From: Cytobacillus firmus DS1
GTDB lineage: Bacteria; Bacillota; Bacilli; Bacillales; Cytobacillaceae
NCBI RefSeq assembly: GCF_000565285.1
Contig: NZ_APVL01000016.1
Location: forward strand, 1 to 64,000
Direction: 5' to 3'
DNA: 64,000 nt
Shown here: one piece after another, positions 59,973 to 64,000 of the stretch
Layout: each line of letters starts with the position of its first letter
Position numbering within the stretch: the first letter of the stretch is position 1
Position numbers and translations under genes: made by a program
Notes under the pieces: model-generated
What the model saw: the letters and a program-made list of their open reading frames with translations, nothing else
Told to the model about the DNA's origin: nothing
Database searches by the model: none

Positions 59973-61163
59973 TTACTTTTGCCCTGCAAGTCTCAATGCA
60001 TATTGCAGCAGGTCCTCCCCGCTCATGAGCCTGTCTCCCCCACCCTGTGCAAATTGCGGATTCCCGCCGCCTTTGCCGTTAATCTTCTGCAGCAGTTCTG
60101 CTGAGAGGCTCTTCATATCAGATTCCGAATCTGCTCCCCTGGCACAGACAAATTGGAGTTTATCTGTGGTTTCATTGACTAGGATAACATCGGCATTCTC
60201 AGATTGGGAGGCGGTTAAGCGTGCCAGTTTCTGCAGTTCCTGGATGGATCGTCCCTCAAAGACTTTGCTGATGCACTTTCCCTTTTCGGCTGTGATCATT
60301 TCTTTTGCCTCATAAGCTAACAGTGCTTCCTTTGCTGCTTCCAGCTGCTTCTCCAGGTCTTTTCCATTTTCAATCAGGCGGCTGGCAGCTGAAGGCAGGT
60401 CCTGTTCTGGTGCATTTAGGAGCTGACTAAGATTCCCGGTAATTTCATGTTTGGCCTGAAGATGCGTGAGAATCCGGGTGCCGCAGATGAACTGTACACG
60501 AATTTTCTTTTTTTGGCGCTCCCAGTCCAATATTTTTACACCGGCTACCTGGCCGGTTGAAGCTGGGTGTGTTCCGCCGCATCCGTTATAATCAAACTCC
60601 GGAATGATCACAAGCCGAATATCTTCACTGACAGACAGCTGCTTGCGGAGCGGAAATTGGGAAGCTTCCTCTGCACTCACCCACCTGGATTCAATAGGGC
60701 GATTCTCAAGTATAATGGAATTAGCCAATCTCTCCGCTTCCTCTGCATGCCGGCCTGGCAGTTCACTGATTTCCAGATCAATTGTTAATGTTTCTTTGCC
60801 TAAATGAAAGCTGACTGTCTTATAGCCGTAAAGCTCTTCAAATGCAGCCGATAATATATGCTGGCCGGCATGCTGCTGCATATGGTCAAACCGTCTGTTC
60901 CAATCGATCTCTCCTGATACTCCTGAAGTGGAAGGGTCCAATTCTCCTTCTAAATAATGACGGATTTCCCCTTCCGCTTCTTCCACATCTACCACTTTAA
61001 TGCCATTGAGTGTCCCCTCATCGTGAGGCTGTCCTCCGCCAGTTGGATAAAAGGCCGTTTCTTTCAGGACTGCATATACCCTTTCCTTGTCGTCTGCCGC
61101 CTGATATACAAGTTCCGTTTCAAATGTTTTTATATATGGGTTTTCATAATAAAGTTTTTTCAT
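59973..61163 (-). CDS. Alanyl-tRNA editing/DHHA1 domain protein (AlaX-L type)
   Basis: 396 residues: the AlaRS-type beta-barrel (ETAFYPTGGGQPHDEGTL), the editing site with HAGQHILSA and CGGTHP zinc ligands, a coiled-coil stretch (RLIENGKDLEKQLEAAKEALLAYEAKEMI) and a C-terminal DHHA1 domain ending KGGGNPQFAQGGGDRLM. It hydrolyses mischarged Ser- or Gly-tRNA-Ala in trans. ATG 61163 has AAGGAAGG 9 nt upstream. A weak AATTGAAT/ATTCAATT hairpin overlaps the stop. Confidence 0.92.
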   Translation of the reverse strand: MKKLYYENPYIKTFETELVYQAADDKERVYAVLKETAFYPTGGGQPHDEGTLNGIKVVDVEEAEGEIRHYLEGELDPSTSGVSGEIDWNRRFDHMQQHAGQHILSAAFEELYGYKTVSFHLGKETLTIDLEISELPGRHAEEAERLANSIILENRPIESRWVSAEEASQFPLRKQLSVSEDIRLVIIPEFDYNGCGGTHPASTGQVAGVKILDWERQKKKIRVQFICGTRILTHLQAKHEITGNLSQLLNAPEQDLPSAASRLIENGKDLEKQLEAAKEALLAYEAKEMITAEKGKCISKVFEGRSIQELQKLARLTASQSENADVILVNETTDKLQFVCARGADSESDMKSLSAELLQKINGKGGGNPQFAQGGGDRLMSGEDLLQYALRLAGQK

Positions 61164-61273
61164 AGAGATCAACCTTCCTTATGCCTGTTCTATTTTTAAA
61201 ACTACCGATTTTGCAGTTACAGGTCAAGTCAGCTATCAGTCAAGGGGAAATTATTAGTAATTTTATCCACACG

Positions 61274-61299
61274 GTTTATGCTTGTGGCGAAAAAGGTAT
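61274..61299 (+). promoter_or_regulatory. Candidate sigma-B promoter for the YflT-like stress gene
   Basis: GTTTAT (61274-61279), 14-bp spacer, AGGTAT (61294-61299), near the sigma-B consensus, 43 bp before the start codon. Confidence 0.65.
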
Positions 61300-61342
61300 G
61301 TACACCAATAGATAAGCAAAAATTATTAAGGAGATGATGAAC

Positions 61343-62107
61343 ATGGCAACAAACAAGCATATTGTAGGTGCATACGATACAGAACAGGAAGCTATTCAAG
61401 CGGTTGAAGAGTTACGAGCAGATGGATACCGTCCTGAAGATATTTCCGTAATCAGTAAAAATAAAGACGATGTGGATGCCGTTACAGAAGAAACAGGCAC
61501 AAAAACGGAAGAAGGATTAGCTGCCGGAGCAGCTACTGGCGGTGTTCTCGGAGGATTAACAGGTCTTCTGGCCGGTGTAGGGGCGTTGGCAATTCCCGGA
61601 ATCGGGCCAATTGTGGCTGCCGGACCAATTGCGGCTACATTAACAGGAGCCGCTGTTGGGGCAGGTGCCGGCGGCATTGCCGGAGCACTTATCGGCATGG
61701 GCATTCCAGAAGAAGAAGCACATCGCTATGAAGCAGATGTCAAATCAGGAAAAATCCTTGTGTTAGTCGATCCTGATACGAAGTCTGCAGACTTTACTGA
61801 CAGCTATACAAATACGGACCGCTCCGTTTTAGATGGAGACCGGACAACGTACACAAGCACTGATCCTCTAAACCCTGGCGAACTTGACCGCGGAACGAAC
61901 GCTTTTAAGGATAACACCAGAAACGGCAGCGGTGTTTGGACAGATGAGAATCTCGATTTAAACCGTCCGCTAAGCGGAAATCCGGAAGAATTGAAAACAG
62001 ATGACCGTACAGTTTCAGCCTATAACGATGATGTCGATACCCGCTATCGGGATGCTTATGACTTTAACAATGTCAGGGAGAACCGCAATAACCCTTATAA
62101 AGGATAA
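61343..62107 (+). CDS. General stress protein of the YflT (GSP17M) type with glycine-zipper domain
   Basis: 254 residues: an N-terminal YflT domain (HIVGAYDTEQEAIQAVEELRADGYRPEDISVIS), a hydrophobic glycine/alanine-rich segment (about 50-120, AGAATGGVLGGLTGLLAGVG and GAAVGAGAGGIAGALIGMG) able to enter membranes, and a hydrophilic acidic tail rich in D, N, T and R. B. subtilis relatives are sigma-B-dependent general stress proteins; the promoter here agrees. Biochemical role unknown. Confidence 0.85.
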   Translation: MATNKHIVGAYDTEQEAIQAVEELRADGYRPEDISVISKNKDDVDAVTEETGTKTEEGLAAGAATGGVLGGLTGLLAGVGALAIPGIGPIVAAGPIAATLTGAAVGAGAGGIAGALIGMGIPEEEAHRYEADVKSGKILVLVDPDTKSADFTDSYTNTDRSVLDGDRTTYTSTDPLNPGELDRGTNAFKDNTRNGSGVWTDENLDLNRPLSGNPEELKTDDRTVSAYNDDVDTRYRDAYDFNNVRENRNNPYKG

Positions 62108-62110
62108 TAA

Positions 62111-62395
62111 GAAAAGCGCAAGCGCCTTGCCCACGAAGGAACGCAGACTAAGAACGCCACGTCCTCCCAAAAGCTTCCGCTTTTGGGAGGCGATGATTAT
62201 GCTGACGAAGCCTTCCTTGTCCTGCGGGCCACAGGCATAAGACGGTTCCTGTAAGAAGGCGTTTTTCCTTCTGAAAGGAAACGGCTTATGACCCCGAGTC
62301 CCTAGGAGCCGCAACAAGACAAGCTTGTGACCTCGAGGGGGTAGGCTGCTTGCGCAAGGCAGTTATCGACGTTCAAAGTTTTATACTTTCTTACC
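62111..62395 (+). repeat. Dispersed hairpin repeat copy D (long form)
   Basis: Starts GAAAAGCGCAAGCGCCTTGCCCAC, contains the block shared with copy A (AAGAACGCCACGTCCTCCC, GCTGACGAAGCCTTCC), a nested CCTCCCAAAAGC/GCTTTTGGGAGG hairpin, and GCTTGTGACCTCGAGGGGGTAGG. Its 3' end has changed to CTGCTTGCGCAAGGCAG but is followed by the same TTATCGACGTTCAAAG...TTATACTTTCTTACC flank as copy C1. Most of the 466-bp gap after the YflT-like gene is this element. Confidence 0.8.
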
Positions 62396-62399
62396 TTAT

Positions 62400-62441
62400 G
62401 CAAAAAGAGCTATTCCCATATGTGGGAGTGGCTCTTTTTGC
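62400..62441. terminator. Long hairpin terminator after repeat D
   Basis: GCAAAAAGAGC and GCTCTTTTTGC enclose TATTCCCA/TGGGAGTG pairing, forming a near-complete 42-nt hairpin. T-run in the second arm on both strands; it would end the YflT-like transcript. Confidence 0.7.
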
Positions 62442-62573
62442 GCTAATATTGAAATTCGCAGCAGTTATATCGTATGAAAATTCCATATTTTTCACCTTTT
62501 TCCTCCTGATTTTCAAAGCTATACTTAAATGTAATGGAATGGAAAAATAGGAATCTAGCGGGGGGAAATAATA

Positions 62574-63263
62574 ATGAGAAGAGTGTTGCCGGCACAAATT
62601 ATTTCTCATAGTCAATTTGGTTATAGGAAGCTGCCATCAAGTGTCAGATGCGAGTGCCCAAAATGCAGCAAACCCAGCCTTTTTACGATTAAAGCAAATT
62701 ATAATCATACAAGCAAATCCAGCATACTTTCCCATGGAAATTGTTCAGCCTGTAAGAAGGAATCCGTTTTTATCATGATACTCAATCAAGATGACCAATC
62801 AAGCGACGAGGCGATTCTTTATATCTATGATCCTAATTCAGCAAAGGAGCTCCTGACTCAGCTGGAGAAAATAAAGGAAGTGCCGGTTGACCTGACACGG
62901 GCTTACCGATCAGCTTTAAATGTCAGCTATTCCAAAGATACGATTGCAACAGCTGTTATGTCCAAGCGCGTCCTCGAGAGTATCCTGAAAAATTTTCTTG
63001 GTGAAGAGGTCAAAGGGCAAAACCTTTCAAAGCAATTTGAACTGCTGCCAAAACACGTAGATTTAGCAAGGCCCCTGCAGTCTTTAAGCCAACTGGCACA
63101 GCCAGGCAGCGCCTTTTACGAGATGCTTGATCTTGAAAAGGACATTGATCTGGATATGGCCTCCCTATTGATGGAGCTTTTAGAGAGTTTAATAGAGTAC
63201 TTATTTGTCCTGCCAAATAAAATTGAAATGCTGCAGCAAAAACTAAATCATAAACTTCTCTGA
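62574..63263 (+). CDS. Zinc-ribbon protein with DUF4145-like domain
   Basis: 229 residues. An N-terminal zinc-ribbon-like module uses C28-x2-C31 and C57-x2-C60 (CPKC, CSAC). The C-terminal two thirds (YRSALNVSYSKDTIATAVMSKRVLESILKNFLGEE...) is helical and resembles DUF4145, found in some defence and restriction-associated proteins. No such partner genes are visible here. Ribosome site GGGGGG with an 8-nt spacer. Function unknown. Confidence 0.7.
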   Translation: MRRVLPAQIISHSQFGYRKLPSSVRCECPKCSKPSLFTIKANYNHTSKSSILSHGNCSACKKESVFIMILNQDDQSSDEAILYIYDPNSAKELLTQLEKIKEVPVDLTRAYRSALNVSYSKDTIATAVMSKRVLESILKNFLGEEVKGQNLSKQFELLPKHVDLARPLQSLSQLAQPGSAFYEMLDLEKDIDLDMASLLMELLESLIEYLFVLPNKIEMLQQKLNHKLL

Positions 63264-63275
63264 TCCCATATTTAA

Positions 63276-63310
63276 CCCCCTTATCTTCCTGATTAAGGGG
63301 GTACTTTTTT
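63276..63310 (+). terminator. Terminator after the DUF4145-like gene
   Basis: CCCCCTTA...TAAGGGGG followed by TACTTTTTT. Confidence 0.88.
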
Positions 63311-63314
63311 ACTT

Positions 63315-63449
63315 TTAATTATTCAACTGTCTTTTGATCTGGTCTTCTGCCTGCTTTAAAATTTCTTCGTCGCCGGCTTCTTTATTAGTGATGATATTTG
63401 TTTGATATTTTAAACCTTCATAGTCAACTGTAACTGTAATTTCTTTCAT
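63315..63449 (-). CDS. BA3454-type small stress response protein
   Basis: A 44-residue protein beginning MKEITVTVDYEGLKYQTNI and ending EILKQAEDQIKRQLNN. This matches what I recall of the BA3454 family of small Bacillus stress proteins: a beta-rich first half and a helical second half. AGGA lies 3-7 nt before the ATG. A sigma-B-like promoter lies upstream. The gene reads opposite to its left neighbour and the same way as the right one. Confidence 0.72.
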   Translation of the reverse strand: MKEITVTVDYEGLKYQTNIITNKEAGDEEILKQAEDQIKRQLNN

Positions 63450-63484
63450 TTTTCCTGATCCTTTCCTGATGTTTTACTATATAA

Positions 63485-63510
63485 ATACCAACAAAAGGAC
63501 GATTTAAAAC
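63485..63510 (-). promoter_or_regulatory. Candidate sigma-B promoter for the BA3454-type gene
   Basis: On the minus strand GTTTTA (63505-63510), 14-bp spacer, TGGTAT (63485-63490). Predicted start about 30 bp before the gene. Confidence 0.55.
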
Positions 63511-63514
63511 TTCT

Positions 63515-64000
63515 CTATACCGGTTTCATTTGCTCTTCCAAAATACGGGCCAGCCTTTCTTTCATTTCCTCTTCCGTTACAACCAGACTGTGGCTGGACA
63601 TTTTTGTTTTAAGGATAAGTTCGCAGCCTTCATTTACTTCCGGAGAATATCCATAGTATTTGTGATTTAAATCTATTTTTTTGAACTGGAAGGACTTTAG
63701 GTTTTTCCATGGAACAAACCTGCTTCCGCTTATAAAGCCGTTATCATAGACGGCAAAGACATTCAGGAGATCTTTGGCATTGATTAAAGGGATGAACAGA
63801 AGATAGAGATATGTCCAGCTGAATTTCATATTATATTTACCGAGTATAAACATAATAACTAGAAATACCAGCATGACTGCATACATAATGAGCCCCAGCT
63901 TGTTCTTGGAGATAACAGGGCTGTCCGCTGTTTTTTGGGGGAATTTCCTTACTGCTCTCAGATCATTCCTATCTGAAGGAATAAGAGGAGTTTTCTTCAT
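63515..64000 (-). CDS. Membrane protein of unknown function, start at window edge
   Basis: 161 residues if ATG 64000 is the true start; a longer protein cannot be excluded because the window ends there. Hydrophilic N-terminal 33 residues, then two helices (LGLIMYAVMLVFLVIMFILG and SWTYLYLLFIPLINAKDLL), then a cytoplasmic domain with DNGFISGSRFVPWKNLKSFQF, a strand pattern reminiscent of bacterial PH-like domains (DUF5673-like). Function not known. Confidence 0.65.
   Translation of the reverse strand: MKKTPLIPSDRNDLRAVRKFPQKTADSPVISKNKLGLIMYAVMLVFLVIMFILGKYNMKFSWTYLYLLFIPLINAKDLLNVFAVYDNGFISGSRFVPWKNLKSFQFKKIDLNHKYYGYSPEVNEGCELILKTKMSSHSLVVTEEEMKERLARILEEQMKPV

Overview
The window is chromosomal DNA of an endospore-forming Bacillaceae member. 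Gene order matches the Bacillus subtilis ydb-ydc region (ddl-murF-cshA-ydbS-ydbT-ydcA-acpS-ydcC-alr-ndoAI-ndoA-rsbRSTUVW-sigB-rsbX-tex-cmpA-ydcK-tRNA cluster), but many protein sequences are diverged. Dispersed non-coding repeats and an extra cobalamin cluster suggest a Cytobacillus- or Mesobacillus-like genome. The genus is inferred, not shown. I see no prophage, CRISPR array or intact transposase gene.

Layout. 1-1359: eleven tRNA genes on the minus strand with two strong sigma-A promoters, leading into what looks like the leader of a 16S rRNA gene just outside the window. 1433-14926: sprT-like ydcK, cmpA (a 37-residue spore protein gene), tex, the complete sigma-B operon with its internal sigma-B promoter, the NdoA/NdoAI toxin-antitoxin pair, alr, ydcC, acpS and rhomboid protease ydcA. 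14966-23853: ydbT/ydbS, UV endonuclease uvsE, RNA helicase cshA, an esterase, murF and ddl, with a perfect parS site near murF. 24261-28769: dicarboxylate symporter, universal stress protein, SulP transporter, VOC protein and a damaged GNAT gene. 28783-39600: a thirteen-gene cobalamin/cobinamide salvage operon behind a cobalamin riboswitch. 39696-49348: a conserved unknown protein, RodA/FtsW-type polymerase, T-box-controlled argS, TauE-type exporter, PerR-boxed dps, EamA transporter, two small conserved proteins and a class A beta-lactamase-like hydrolase. 49350-59303: dppABCDE-ykfABCD murein-peptide uptake and recycling cluster with a CodY box. 59477-64000: DUF3870 protein, alanyl-tRNA editing protein, YflT-type and BA3454-type stress proteins, and two poorly characterised proteins.

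How it works together. The stress module (sigma-B operon) has at least three other candidate targets here with sigma-B-type promoters: the YflT-like protein, the BA3454-like protein and the YcgG/YqcI-family protein. Cell-envelope genes recur throughout (alr, ddl, murF, rodA, dpp-ykf). The cob operon imports corrinoids (BtuF-BtuC-BtuD), trims cobinamide with a fused CbiZ, rebuilds the nucleotide loop (CobD, CbiB, CobU, CobS, CobC, CblT, CblS) and adenosylates cobalt (PduO).

The most unusual signals are non-coding: two far-apart arrays of degenerate repeats with the same ~52-bp period and a shared core; a hairpin element family (GAAAAGCG...CTAGACAG) whose stems differ between copies yet stay complementary; two ~210-250 bp palindrome-ended elements that look like relics of IS200/IS605-type insertion; and a parS site embedded in a 30-bp perfect palindrome.
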